Notes: generated by a model from the letters alone, not told the origin. A stretch of 64,000 bases of DNA from Diphasiastrum complanatum (GCA_029204225.1 CM055102.1:1388854-1452853); one strand, 5' to 3'. Shown: positions 17,950 through 28,705, counted from the first letter of the stretch. A program made the numbers and translations.

Positions 17950-19595
17950 ATGATCAGACTAAGAATAATGATAATAGTTGGTAATCCATCTCATATCAAT
18001 GAAGTGTATTGCTCGAAAGGAGAAAGTCTAGCATATAACAAATCCAACAATTTATTTATTGACATTAATCAGTTATTAACATTCATCATAAACTTTTACG
18101 GTATTACAAATGAGAATGTCAACAACAAGTTGATAGTTGTTCTCAAGTTAGATGAGTCTGATATTATAAAAGGACGAAAAATGGAAAGAGTCAATCTCAC
18201 AATTGTAAATGGAGCACTTTCAAATTTAGAAGACTCAGAAGGCCTCAATTTCAGTGTTCAATTAGAAAATGATATCTGATGGTTGGCAGCATTTCAGGTA
18301 TAGCAGTTCCTTCGCATAATAAATAGGGATAATCATTTGAATATGGATTTCATATCTAAAATCTTCTCTGTGGTAATATTATGAGGCTAATCACGTTTTT
18401 GTATTCTCTTATAGGTGCTGAAAGAAGACCATAACATTCTCTCATGGATATTTAGTAGAACATCATATCATGCCACCATAAAAATTCACATGGAGAGAGT
18501 TCCACTCAATATTCCTGGAATTGGCACTTTCAACATTGAATGGCATTTAGCAGGAGATCTGAAGACATTAAAATGTATGTTCAATGTATCTCATGGCGCT
18601 AACTCTAAACATCCTTGTTTGTACTGCATGAAAACAACAAAAGACATGACAAGGAGTACAGGAATATCAAGAGATCGAGAAGATCCTAATTGGAAACCTG
18701 TACTACCGATTTCTCTACGCAATGTTCATATCTATACATTGCATGCGGAGGTGCATATTATAGAAAAAATAATATATCTTCACATCTTGTTTGCATGGAA
18801 TTTCGAGCCAGAGGCCTCTGCGAAGGAAGCTATTTCCAGATTAGAGGATGTGTTGTCCAAAGCAAGCTCACATAAAGGTCACGTTAAAATAAAAAAGATG
18901 ACAAGTTATCAGGTACAACAGGAAATATTCCATGCAAGCCGAGCTTGGAGGATCTAAAGCTCAAAGATTTTTATCAAATTATTATGGCAAACAATCTAAG
19001 GTTCAATACACGGCTTGAAAAGAAATTATTGCATCAACTCAAGATTTCGAAGAAGAAGGTTCTACTCGTATACACAAAGTAGAAGTTTGGAAAAAGTTAG
19101 ACAACATGGTGAAATACTTGAGAAAAGATAAATTTTCAAATAATGATGTTCAAATGATACAGAAAACAACCAATGAATTTGTGGATGCAGTTCAAAGTGC
19201 ATGGGATATTGATCATATAACACATTATATGGTAAGATTTTGATTTTATACTACGTTAGACAAATATGTGCAATTAAATTAGATACTTTTGGTACTGATT
19301 TAGATTATGTTTTTATGACATGCAGCACATATTACGACATCATTCGACATTCTTTGCAAGAAATAGTGGAAGTATTAGCATATGATCATCGCAAGGAATG
19401 GAAAAATCTCATTGGCAAGCAAGAGCAGCATTTCATAAAAGTACACAACATGGCGGGACTAGCACAAAAAACGGCTATATACTGCAACTTTTCCAATGGT
19501 TTTACAGAAGAATCCAAATTCGTCATAATACAAAATCGACGGATTATAAAAAATTTCAAAAAGCATGCAAATTTATACAAGCCAGTAGGCTATAG
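17950..19595 (+). pseudogene. Broken intron-bearing gene of an uncharacterised family (WHLAGDLKTLKC / QGMEKSHWQARA)
   Basis: Exon blocks: 17950-18297, 18415-19231 and 19326-19595, with GT-AG introns 18298-18414 and 19232-19325. Block 1 has LDESDIIKGRKMERV and ends SVQLENDI, TGA, WLAAFQ. Block 2 continues VLKEDHNILSW, then IEWHLAGDLKTLKCMF and a CXXC motif NSKHPCLYC, then LGGSKAQRFLSNYYGK after a one-base shift near 18920. Block 3 has HYM/HILRHHSTFF and QGMEKSHWQARAAFH ... LFQWFYR. From memory this pattern belongs to a protein family scattered through plants, algae and cnidarians without known function; its copy number suggests a mobile-element origin. At least three TGA stops break it. A second gene converges on it from the minus strand. 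Confidence 0.55.
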
Positions 19596-19655
19596 ACACA
19601 CAATAAAATTTTGTATATTAAATAAAAATATTTACAAAGTACAATTCAGTAGTAT

Positions 19656-20721
19656 CTAATCTGCTTCCAATATTTTTTCCATTGAAAGTTGCAACTTAGA
19701 ATCATGCAACAATTTTCTTCTTTCGTATGGATCCAATAGCTCATAGTTTTCATGCTTACTCAGATCAACATAAGCAGCACACACTGCAAAATGAGATGAT
19801 CTGAGCATGAAATTCACTAGTCCATATCCTAAAATTTTAAACGCAATAGTTTTCTTTACAAAAATTATTTTATGCACCTTATTACAATTATGTCCTCCAA
19901 GAAAATGAGACAGTGCCTTGATTGCCATAATCATAGTTTTACCATGTTGATGAAACTTTGAATGGGCAACACTTATCTCATTATTCTTGAAGGACTTGAG
20001 ATAGTGCCCGAGTGCATGATCTCTTGAAAATTCTCCCGCAGAACATCTCTGCCCTCCTCGACAAATTGCGAAATCATCAAGGAAAATTGTTTTCTGAAAT
20101 GAAAAAAAACAAAGTAAGCTCCAATATAGAATATGACATAACAAATCTACTAGTACTTGATAAGAGACAAAAACTTACGCATTCGGCTTTGTCTTCTCTG
20201 ATTACTGTCTCTCCATCAATAGTATGTCCACCTTTTGATGTCAATACTGTTTGTGAATGGACAGTTGGCTGTGGAAAACCAAGTTGACTTTGGATTCTAA
20301 GAAACTCCTCCTCAGAAGGTAGATCATCTTCTTTGTTGCACATTTCCTCCACAACCATTTTCAAGCAATCTTTCCCTGAATAAAACGTATCATAATATAC
20401 ATTGTCAACACCAGGGAGAAGATCATCAACATCAAAATCAATTATATTCAAAAATTCATTAAGCTCTTTGCTCAAAATGCAAAGAGTCTCAGCTTCAGTG
20501 AAGTAAAAAAGATCCGATATATCTGATATTGTCAAAAAGGAATTATTATCTATATTATAAGTAGGCAAAGTGATCAAAGATTTATCAGAAGGAAAAAGAG
20601 TAGTGGGTGTTTTAGGGCCTATAAAAGTAGCCCTATTTCGAACAGGATCAAAATCAAAACAATCATCTAAATTAACACTCGTGTCAATAAAAAAGTATCT
20701 ATATCTACAATCTTTGACTTT
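19656..20721 (-). pseudogene. Unrecognised two-exon gene, convergent with previous one
   Basis: Minus-strand exon 20721-20179 joins in frame to exon 20093-19656 across an 85-bp intron with GTAAGT donor and a TTTTTTTTCATTTCAG acceptor. Together they give about 325 codons. The first exon is acidic, with VNLDDCFDFDPVRNRATFIG, LPGVDNVYYDTFYSGKD and LPSEEEFLRIQSQLGFPQP. The second has a Cys/Gly-rich start (DDFAICRGGQRCSAGEF) and a moderately hydrophobic middle. No stop breaks the exons, which is unusual here. Its upstream side is fused to gypsy RT at 20722-20724 (TGA), so promoter and true start are missing. I do not recognise the family. It may be a second gene of the same unit as 17950-19595, whose 3' end it meets with about 60 bp between. 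Confidence 0.45.
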
Positions 20722-21528
20722 TCAGGTATCCTTTTTGTGTTCACCTGGCTGGGTTAAGACTGCTCCAACTGCATACTTCGATGCGTCCGTATGCACGTGG
20801 AACTCAATGGACCAATTGGGTGGGCGTAAGATTGGTCCTGAAACCAATGCATCCTTAAGCTTCTGAAAAGCCTTTAGGGCTTCCTCGTTCCAATGTGGAT
20901 CCGTTGTGAGTTTGTAAATTGGTTGGACTAACTTCGCAAAATCAAGAATGAAGATCCTATAATAGTTAGCATGACCCATGAAAATGTAGACCTTGCGGAT
21001 CGTCCCCGGTGGTGGTAGATCAACAATGATCCTGATCTTAGATAGATCTGTGGCGATCCCGTGTCTTGACACTATATGGCCGAGAATCAAGCCATGTGTC
21101 ACCCAGAATTGACATTTTTCTGGATTCAGGGAGATCTGGTATTCATGGCATTTTTTGTAACACCTTCTCAAGTTGCATAAGTGTTCTGAATCTGGTCCAT
21201 GCACGTATAGATCGTCCAAGAAAATCTCCAAAAAATTTTGCAAATAATCTTTGAATGCCACCTGCATGACTTGCTGGAAAGTGCTTGGGGCATTGCAAAG
21301 ATCAAATGGCATCACTTTATAGGCATAGGTTCTCCATTCCATGGCGAACACTATTTTGTGTTGGTCCTGGGGGGCTATCTTCACCTGATTGTAGCCGCTA
21401 AAGCCATCTAGGAAACTGTAGGCTTCAGTGCCATCTACCTTGTCGAGGACACTTTTCGTAAATGGTAAATGAAAAGGGTGCTTTTTGGTGACTGCATTTA
21501 GCGCCTTCAGATTCACACAAATTTGCAT
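20722..21528 (-). pseudogene. Gypsy RT core and truncated RNase H
   Basis: Motifs in order: CVNLKALNAVTKKHPFHLPF, SFLDGFSGYNQVKIAPQD, FAMEWRTYAYKVMPFDLCNAP, the catalytic FLDD in EIFLDDLYVHG (21211-21222), LNPEKCQFWV and RNase H start HVHTDASKYAVGAVLTQ. FLDD in place of FXDD/YXDD consensus is normal for gypsy. The frame ends at a TGA (20722-20724) where homology to gypsy also stops. It is broken from the upstream RT part by a frameshift near 21530-21550. Confidence 0.9.
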
Positions 21529-21552
21529 TGTCGTTCTTCTTGGGTACTATAA

Positions 21553-22005
21553 CTATCGGTGATAGTGCTCGATTTCATAGATGAAATCTACATCCATCAA
21601 CTTTTGCAACTCCTGCTTGATCAGCTCAGTATAATTCGGGTTGTAGCGGTAATAACGGCTTACCTTGGAGACTGTTTCGTCCACCAAGGGTATGGTGTGC
21701 TGGACTACTGTTGGTGGAATGCCCTTCAGGTCACTATAACTCCATGCAAAAGAGTCTTTATGTTTCACTAACAACGATCGTAGTCTCTTGAACTGTGTGG
21801 GTGTTAGTTGCTCCCTCACATGCACTATCTTTTCTTCTTCACCTGGCTCGACAAGGTTCATCGACTGTGTTCGTGCAGGTCTCTCGAAGATTTGTTCCGC
21901 TGGTGCCTGACTTTGATCAGGTTCTCTTTGGGCTTGCGGCATCATGATTACCACGTTGTCCAAGGTATAGTTCTTGAAAGTCTCAAGCATCTCGTGAACT
22001 GGCAC
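21553..22005 (-). pseudogene. Gypsy RT N-terminal linker
   Basis: It reads LLVKHKDSFAWSYSDLKGI, then HTIPLVDETVSKVSRYYRYNP and LQKLMDVDFIYEI. This is the block that precedes the RT palm in gypsy elements (HKDVFAWSYEDLPGI-like). One base change separates it from the core RT. Confidence 0.85.
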
Positions 22006-22275
22006 TCAACATATTGATCTTAGCCCGATTGGTCATTCTTTGATTTTCTGTCACCTGTGTAGAAGATGACGCTGTATCTGAGTCCATCTTGATTGACTTC
22101 AAGGAATCTAATACTTTCTTTTTGCTCTTTTTTGTCATCTTGGTGGATTCATCCTTGTTGTCTTTCATCGGGACTGCCGTGACATTCGTCTCATGGTTGC
22201 AAATATCCACATCCATTGTAGCTATTGCCTCATCGGGTAGATCACTCCAACGGATCACCTGGTTGTAGCGCAGCT

Positions 22276-23403
22276 TCAACTGATTTTTCTTATTCGTAGG
22301 TGCCTTGGGTGGATCAACCCTTGAGACTTTCGCCATAGCAGACTTTTGCGGTGGTTGAGCTGGTACTTTCTGGTTCCGTAACGATCTGGGTCCATGTGGT
22401 GTAAGACTTGTTCATCAGTTAGCTCAATCTCTTTATTATAAGTTAGAGCATGTTTCCAAGGGACCAAATCATCGTCCACTGGGTTCTCAATAGGTTCCAC
22501 TGGCAGCCATGCTACGTTTATCATATTCACCCCAAATGTGATGGGTGTGTCCATAGTGTAAAACTTGGGTGAAGGTGTACTAGGTTCCGGATCTAATTCA
22601 TATTGACATGTCTGGCAGTCAATAGTTGCTAATGCATCCATCCATATCACGACATCCATCTCTGAATGATAGTGACCCCCCTTGGCTGCCCTTGGGCGAT
22701 CAATCGCGTGATCTGTCGTGGATGATCTGTCATCAGCTTTGGGTGCAATAGGTTTCACCGCCCATGTGGTTGGATCAACCTTTACAGCCTGCTCTATGTT
22801 CTCGAAGGTGAGTTTCCCCATACACCAGTTGTGTACTACTTGCGCAGTTCTCAACCACGGTCTTTCCAATAAAACACGGTATGCATATGGAGATTTAGGA
22901 ATATCCATGACTACAAAAGTAATCACAAACTGCATGTCTGCTATCTTTACAGGAATATCGACAACCACACCTTTTGGTTTTAAACAGGATTGATCAGCTA
23001 GCTTGATGGCGAATCTTGTTGGCTTCAATCCTTGTAAATCCCATTTTTTGTACAAAGTAGTGGAGATCAAATTGACACCCAATCCTCCATCTACCACTAT
23101 CGCCTCGTCCTCGTATCTCTTGTGTTTGATTGACAAAGTGATGTTGTGTTCCTCACTTTCCCATACTGCTCCGATGTGGAGGACATTACTTGTTTCTTCA
23201 TAGCCCTTACAATGTATGGGCTCAGTTGCTATTGGATCCTCATCCGCTTTGACCCATTCAGCTAGAAGGCTTTTAGCTTGTGGTACAATCTGCAATAGTT
23301 CTCCGAGTGGTAAACTAACACGACTTGATAGTAGAAGTGTGAGCCTTTCAGTGTGTGGTTCCTCAGGCTCCACCATGTAAAAAGGTGGTTCATGTTCGTG
23401 CAA
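22276..23403 (-). pseudogene. Gypsy aspartic protease region
   Basis: Protease signature AIVVDGGLGVNLIS at about residue 100-113. The DGG form in place of DSG/DTG is seen in many plant gypsy elements. Downstream VLLERPWLRTAQVVHNW and KLTFEN fit the protease C-terminal flap and linker. The N-terminal 80 residues resemble the end of a gypsy Gag but no zinc knuckle is visible. The frame breaks near 22330 before the RT linker (21983-22336 is a poorly conserved linker in another frame). Confidence 0.75.
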
Positions 23404-24865
23404 CCGATCATTATGATCAGTGCGCAGTGGTGAGCCCGTTTGTGGTTCCCGTTCGATGCCAACTGAAGGTTTCGCAGGATTATCTCTTTCTTGCTCTTTT
23501 TCCTACTTTCTGTACCCAGTGTCTTATTTTCTGGTACTGTCTTCTTCATGCTATTGATCGTCCCGATCTCAAATTCATCCGATGGTGGGTTCCAAAGTGA
23601 TTGGATCTTGCTTATACAATAGGATGCAGTCTGGATCTCTAAGGATCTGATCAATCTGATCGGCCGGAAGTGAATTTTGGGCCCTTTATGGTGGTTCTTC
23701 CTTGATAACTTTCTATTCCTTGTATTGATTGAGCTGAGATTTTGATAGTAGCTGGATCTGATGCAGATCTTTCCACTGATCTAGTCTGCGAGGGTTCTCT
23801 TGTGCGAGGGTTGGCTGTGCGAGGGTATTTAGTTGTTTTTGCAGGTAAAAAACTTGATATCTTTCATATCTCTGGGAAGTAACTCTCGCAAGGTTTACAG
23901 TAGTTGGATCTAGGTCATATCTCACTATAGAAATCTCTGTGAGAGTAATCTCTTGCAAGAAGTGAAAATTTCACTGTCTACGAGGATTCAAAATCACTTT
24001 TTTGGCTTGATCTTCACCAGATCTTTACACTAACTCTCGCAGGCTTCATCACTGATGTAAATTGACATTCTGAATCGATTGAGAGGGTCTGCAAGAGTTC
24101 TTACTGGAATGATTTGTTGGATCTTCACTTTTTAGTGTTTTTTTGCACTTAAATCCAATTTTCTGCTCATCGGAATCAAACTAACTCTCACAAGCTCTTA
24201 TGTGTCCTAGTCTCACTAAGATGGAACTTCAGAATCCTCTGGGGGAGTTTTTGACCACTGGAACTGAAAATTTTTCTGTCTACGAGGGTTCACTGGTACT
24301 TTCCCGTCTTTTTTTTCACTGAGAACTCTCGCACAGGCACTTAGACATCAAACTTACTCTCGCAAACTTCTACGTGTCCTGGTCTCACTGAGATGGAACT
24401 TCAGAGGGCTCTACGAGAGTTCTTATGAAGATTTGAATTTTTTGGATTTTTTCAAGGGTTTTTTGAATTTTTTATGATTTTTCTCTGGTTTTCACAATCT
24501 GCTTGGAACTAACTCTCGCAGGCTTCTATGCAGGTCTGGGACAGTAACCTGGAGCTGCTGCCAGTCATGCAAGGGTTAATTCTTACTGATTCTGGAGATA
24601 TAAAAAATTTGATGTGATTTTGGGCTCTTTTTCCCTCCAAAATACAGATTGGTGTGTTTTTCTGGTTGGTTGGTTTGGGTTTCAAACCCTTAGAGGCTGT
24701 TCAGGGCCTCCTCTACCCTCTCACACCTCGTCTGCTAACCTGTGAACAGTCCAAACACAAAAAAAAATCAGAAACCTAACTCTAAACACCCAAAAATATA
24801 CCTAAAACTACTCTAAAAAGCAAGAAAATAGCTAAAATACAACTAAACTAGTTAGTGGAAACCTA
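23404..24865 (-). repeat. Gypsy G leader/gag remnant with AACTCTCGCA repeats
   Basis: Roughly 1.4 kb without a recognisable protein. The plus strand repeats the word (A)ACTCTCGCA at about 23881, 24039, 24323, 24356 and 24510, plus diverged forms such as CTAACTCTCACA near 24182. A longer unit ending ACTNAGATGGAACTTCAG occurs near 24180-24240 and 24350-24410, period about 178 bp. CTGTCTACGAG also recurs (23974, 24278). The repeats imply a long tandem-derived leader in place of gag. Confidence 0.55.
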
Positions 24866-24883
24866 TCCCCAGCAACGGCGCCA
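24866..24883 (-). promoter_or_regulatory. Primer-binding site, Asp tRNA type
   Basis: The minus strand reads TGGCGCCGTTGCTGGGGA, one mismatch from the TGGCGCCGTTGCCGGGGA site used by Athila-type gypsy elements. It lies one base from the LTR. Confidence 0.9.
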
Positions 24884-24884
24884 A

Positions 24885-25610
24885 TGTTGTGTCATCGATG
24901 TAGCATAGGGGTCCGTCGCTAGGAGCGGCAACCTCGCCTTCACCTGCATAGCAAGAAGAGAGAGGGAGAGGAGAGAGAGGAGAAAGAGAGTGGAGAGAGG
25001 GAGAGAGAGAACGCCTAGGTTGAGAAAGGCTTTGGGGGCTCGAGCGCCTACCAAAAGCTATTCTATCCCAATGTAGGGAGAGAGGGAGAAGAGAGAGAGA
25101 GAGGAGAGAGAGACAGAGATGGAGATGGAGAAACCAAGAGAGTTTTATTAGAATGAGAATGTAATATGATACAATACAAAGGAAATGACTCCCTCTTGTA
25201 GATTTTAGAGGTGAGCCTCCTTTACTCTCATTGGCCACTTCATTGGGGCAAGGATTCTAATCCAAGCCTTTAAACTAAACACAACTTAAATCTATTGGTG
25301 CTAAGAAAGCACAAGGGCATTCACGTTATTCATGTGAGTTTTAAGTTGGGCCCTTTTAGCTTTTTTATTTGCAACTCGACTTGGGGCCTCTAATGTCATT
25401 TTAGAGTTTTAAGCCCCTAGTCTCTTATTCCTAGGAATTACAACTTGCTACTTGTGCTCATTGGTGGCTGCGCTATACGCACGGGATGCCAATGCCTTGC
25501 ACTTATTATTCTACTGTACTATGGTGGGGCCCACTAGGCAAGGCTTGGCCAACATTATTTTAAGTGGTGGGACCCACTTATTTATTTGTATACATGAAAT
25601 ACCCACAACA
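24885..25610 (-). repeat. Gypsy G 5' LTR (726 bp)
   Basis: Bounded by TGTTGTG at 24885 and CACAACA at 25610, a perfect terminal inverted pair. It contains a long GA-rich block on the plus strand (24954-25132), and gypsy integrase sequence on the other strand begins directly at 25611. Confidence 0.88.
24954..25132. repeat. GA-rich low-complexity tract inside gypsy LTR
   Basis: Two blocks of GAGAG/GGGAGA (24954-25012 and 25075-25132) separated by ordinary sequence. GA tracts in LTR U5/R regions can bind GAGA-type factors; here it is only described. Apparent ORFs over it are low-complexity artefacts. Confidence 0.85.
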
Positions 25611-26080
25611 TGCTCTGTGGGCATTCAAGACAATATACAAAGGTAGCAGTAATCAAACACCATTCCATCTGGCTTATGATCATGATGCTATAATGCCAAT
25701 AGAGTTTTTGGTACTATCATTGCGAGTTAAAACCACATAGTGCTTGGATGATTCCAAATCTCTACAATTACATGATAAAGTTCTACATAGACTTTGTGAG
25801 ACTGCCTATTATCTGTGCATGCACTCTCGTCGCTGAAAAAACACGTCGCAAAGTATGGCATGATGCACAAGAAGGACCTTCAAGCAATATTTTTGGTCCT
25901 CATGTACAAAACCAAGGCGATCAAGAAAAAATTGAAGTTCACAGGTGAAGGTCCCTACCACATAAAGGAAATCCTCAACCATGGAGCCATGACACTTCAA
26001 TAGCTAGATGGGACTCCATTTGATACACCCATCAACGACAGTAGATTACATGAGTATCGGCCACCTTAGTGACACATATG
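25611..26080 (+). pseudogene. Older Ty3/gypsy integrase C-terminus
   Basis: The plus strand reads ALWAFKTIYKGS, TPFHLAYDHDAIMPIEFLV and LSLRV, the classic end of the gypsy integrase core (WAYRT ... TPFxLVYG ... PIE). After frame changes it continues LKFTGEGPYHIKEILNHGAM and SRLHEYRPP, the post-integrase GPF/Y module. Element G inserted just upstream of the WAF codons. Stops and frame shifts show it is old. Confidence 0.85.
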
Positions 26081-27159
26081 AAGCAAGATAATGAATGGTG
26101 GATGAACTATAGATAAAATTCTACACTATCACAAGCACTCATTACAATGAGATTCAAGCAGAAAAAATATCAGATGAAATCAAAGGGATAGTAGATTATC
26201 ATCAGTGAGTAGTTATCAATTGATAGTGCCAATCAGACTTGAAGGTATCAGGCCCGATGAAGCAAAATAGAGAGGAAATTATTGAGATGATGAAATGGCT
26301 ATCAAACCATTATAAGAACACTGGCAGAGCTCACCATAAGAAAATCTCACCCAAATGGACCTCCAGTAAGCTCTGTAAGAGCTCACCATAAGAAGACCTC
26401 ACCCAGATAGACTTCGAGTAAGTTCTGCAAGAGTTAGTTATAAAACAATAGTCCAAGAATGGGTCTTGCAAGAGTTCATTTGAAGGAAAACTTCAAAACC
26501 TTTGCAGGCCATCAAAATCATCAAATCAACTTTGCAAGCACCATAAATTGAATCAGGGTAGTCGAATTGACTTTCCTATAGATTTGGTTTGTAGAAAATA
26601 TTGACAGGAGCAAGTTGTGAGAGAGTTCCTTCCCTGCGATTGTTGAACCCTTGCCAGACATTAAGAACTCTCGCAGACCATCCAAATCAGCTTAAGAACC
26701 TTCGTCAGCTTCTTTGGCATTTTATAAAATCATGAAGAAGGTCCTACAAAATTTGGTAGTGAATTGAGCTCTAAACATGCACTTTTTCTAAAACGCCATC
26801 TAATTCTCCGCTATAAAAATCCGACCTCATCCACAAATGTACTTGCCAAAAATAGTACAAACACTATTTAGGCCTTTATTGACAAAAATAAATCTATCTC
26901 TAAGTTGAATTTCATGTTGGCCTCAAAATTGCCAACATAAATCAACTAAACTAGTTGACATTTTTCACATTCCTATAAGTCTCGTATTATGTCCTAGTTG
27001 AATTCAATAAGGAAGAAAGACAAAAAATCTTTAAGAAAATATACTAGAAGGTTCAAGAATCTTATTGGTCAATTAACATGATAGTATCCTATCGCTATGC
27101 AAATCAAATGTTTTTTGGGAAGATTACCCAAAAGAATTGATCAATAACCAACTGATACG
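26081..27159. other. Non-coding tail of older gypsy, with short tandem repeat
   Basis: No ORF of note. At 26325-26432 a unit of about 54 bp beginning AGCTCACCATAAGAA and ending AAG occurs twice (GAGCTCACCATAAGAAAATCTC / GAGCTC...GAAGACCTC). CTGCAAGAGTT and AACTCTCGCAG (26665) recall the leader words of element G. From about 26830 on nothing is recognisable. Confidence 0.5.
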
Positions 27160-27387
27160 TTGGAACATGTCATTTCGATTGCTGAAAACTATGAAACTTC
27201 TAGAATATCCAAAAGTTCAAGATCTGTTAAGCATTTTTTATCCAAAAAGAAAAAACATACTTTTTTTCCTTCTGAAAATTCGAACAACAGTTTTGACTCG
27301 GATTTGAGTTATTCATCAAGTTTGAATTTAGAATCGCGTTTCAATTCAAGCGAAGATGAGAGATCGAAAAGACATGTCAAAATATAG
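27160..27387 (+). CDS. Ser-rich ORF, unrecognised
   Basis: 75 codons, non-ATG start, with SKSSRSVKHFLSKKKKH, then a Ser/Asn-rich acidic part (NSNNSFDSDLSYSSSLN). It could be a fragment of a gypsy gag linker or chance. No neighbour supports a function. Confidence 0.15.
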   Translation: MEHVISIAENYETSRISKSSRSVKHFLSKKKKHTFFPSENSNNSFDSDLSYSSSLNLESRFNSSEDERSKRHVKI

Positions 27388-27479
27388 GGTGTGTAGATTC
27401 GTTGGTAAGCAGCCTCTGAAGAAACTAAGAGTTTCTATCTTTCAAAGTCTTAGCTTTTTTCTTAGTTTTTCCTTTGCTG

Positions 27480-28085
27480 TTTTTTAGCGATTGTGCATTT
27501 TGAACTATGTTTCGCACAGTCTGCATTTTTGAACTGTTTCGTCACACAATTTTACATTTTTGGATCATGAGAAAAATTCATCCCTAGGTCTAAAACACTT
27601 AGAAAATAACTTTGGCAACTTTTCCCGAAACTGTCACATTTTTCGCATTTTTGCAAAAAAGGTGACACTATCGCAAAATGCCTTAGAATAGTTTTTAGGC
27701 CTACTGTCGGCTTTTTAGCCTTTCGAAAAAAAGCGACACTTGCCCTTACAAAAGCGACGACATTCATCTTTGGTTTCTACCCTAAAGTCAACTTTTTTGC
27801 CCTTCAGGAAAAAGCGACACTGTCGCGTTTTTCGCCTTTCGAGAAAAAGCGACACTATTTTCAAATGCCTTAGAAAAGTTTTTTAGCCAGCTATCGCATT
27901 TTTTGCCTTTTGGAAAAAAGTGACACCTGCCCTTGAAAAAGCGACACCTACCCTTGAAAAAGCGACACTTTCTCTTAAAATTGCGAAAGTGTCTTTTAAG
28001 CAAAATGCGAAGGTCTGCAACATGAAGGTAGGGTGTAAAGGGCATAAGGCAACTAATGAACGGAGGACAATGACGGAAAACTAGA
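27480..28085. repeat. Degenerate array of GCGACAC motifs
   Basis: The word A(4-6)G(C/T)GACAC recurs at about 27655, 27727, 27808, 27845, 27912, 27936 and 27960, often preceded by CCCTTGAAA or CCTTTYGRRAA. TTTTTCGCATTTTTGC-type words alternate with it. Two perfect neighbouring units (27929-27975) share CCCTTGAAAAAGCGACAC with a 24-bp period. CpG is enriched relative to the AT-rich surroundings. No coding function is proposed. Confidence 0.7.
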
Positions 28086-28089
28086 ATCA

Positions 28090-28693
28090 ATTTTGTTTAA
28101 GATTAATGCTTTTTCTTTTGATTAGATCTTTTAATTTAATCAGATCCCTGGTTTGATCACATAAAGGATTGACGGAGGATACAAACACAGATATACAGTC
28201 ACATATACAAAATAGACAGAACTGCAAGAATTTGATATAGTGATCAACAATAGCTAATCGCATTATTCATGAGAGTAAACATCTCTTGCGCCAATGCGCT
28301 AATCTGGAAAATGGACAATGCTCAAGAAAATCATTGTATATTTAGTTTTGATAATAGAAGTGATTTTTGCAATACTTTGTTCTATAATGTGTATGATCTG
28401 CAATATTGGAATGCATGCTAATAGTAGATATCTTTTTGTTGTTGTTTTACTCAACATTATCTGCTGTGTACAAGTTTAATTTTATATCAGATCTACAATA
28501 GCGATCTGGGGCTTGAAGAGAATTAGACCACAGTCAGTAGCAGTAGCTACTCCTGCTAAGTCAGCTCTATCTGGCCTTCATCCCTGGCAATTCCCTTCAA
28601 AGCTATTAGAGCAGTTTGACGCTTCCGAAATTTTTTCCATCAATGCTTTTAGCATTTCTGATGTTTCATGGAGCGAACATAGATTCTCATCAG
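28090..28693 (+). repeat. Probable family E copia LTR end, start uncertain
   Basis: Sequence directly upstream of an initiator-Met primer site and family E gag. The left boundary was not seen; the right boundary is the primer site. It lacks an obvious terminal TG...CA pair. Confidence 0.4.
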
Positions 28694-28705
28694 TGGTATC
28701 AGAGC
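28694..28705 (+). promoter_or_regulatory. Primer-binding site of family E element
   Basis: TGGTATCAGAGC, initiator-Met tRNA type, 60 bp upstream of the gag ATG at 28766. Confidence 0.9.

Larger units (their letters stand above)
20722..25610 (-). mobile_element. Ty3/gypsy element G, 3'-truncated in RNase H
   Basis: 5' LTR 24885-25610, Asp-tRNA primer site 24866-24883, long repetitive leader, protease, RT and the first part of RNase H, in that order on the minus strand. No clear gag is visible between 24866 and 23403. The body ends at 20722 with no integrase or 3' LTR. RT type and primer site point to the Athila/Tat side of plant gypsy elements. It is inserted in an older plus-strand gypsy integrase that resumes at 25611. 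Confidence 0.85.

Noticed and set aside
24852-25238. 128-codon ORF rich in Leu/Ser on the minus strand
   Set aside because: Translation of the GA-rich tract and LTR of gypsy G; low complexity.
25815-26003. Plus ORF starting MHALSSLKKH as a separate small gene
   Set aside because: It is the post-integrase module of the older gypsy (KFTGEGPYHIKEI); a pseudogene fragment, not a new gene.
27160-27387. Ser-rich ORF as a host gene
   Set aside because: Non-ATG start, no neighbour support, low complexity; kept only as a low-confidence feature.
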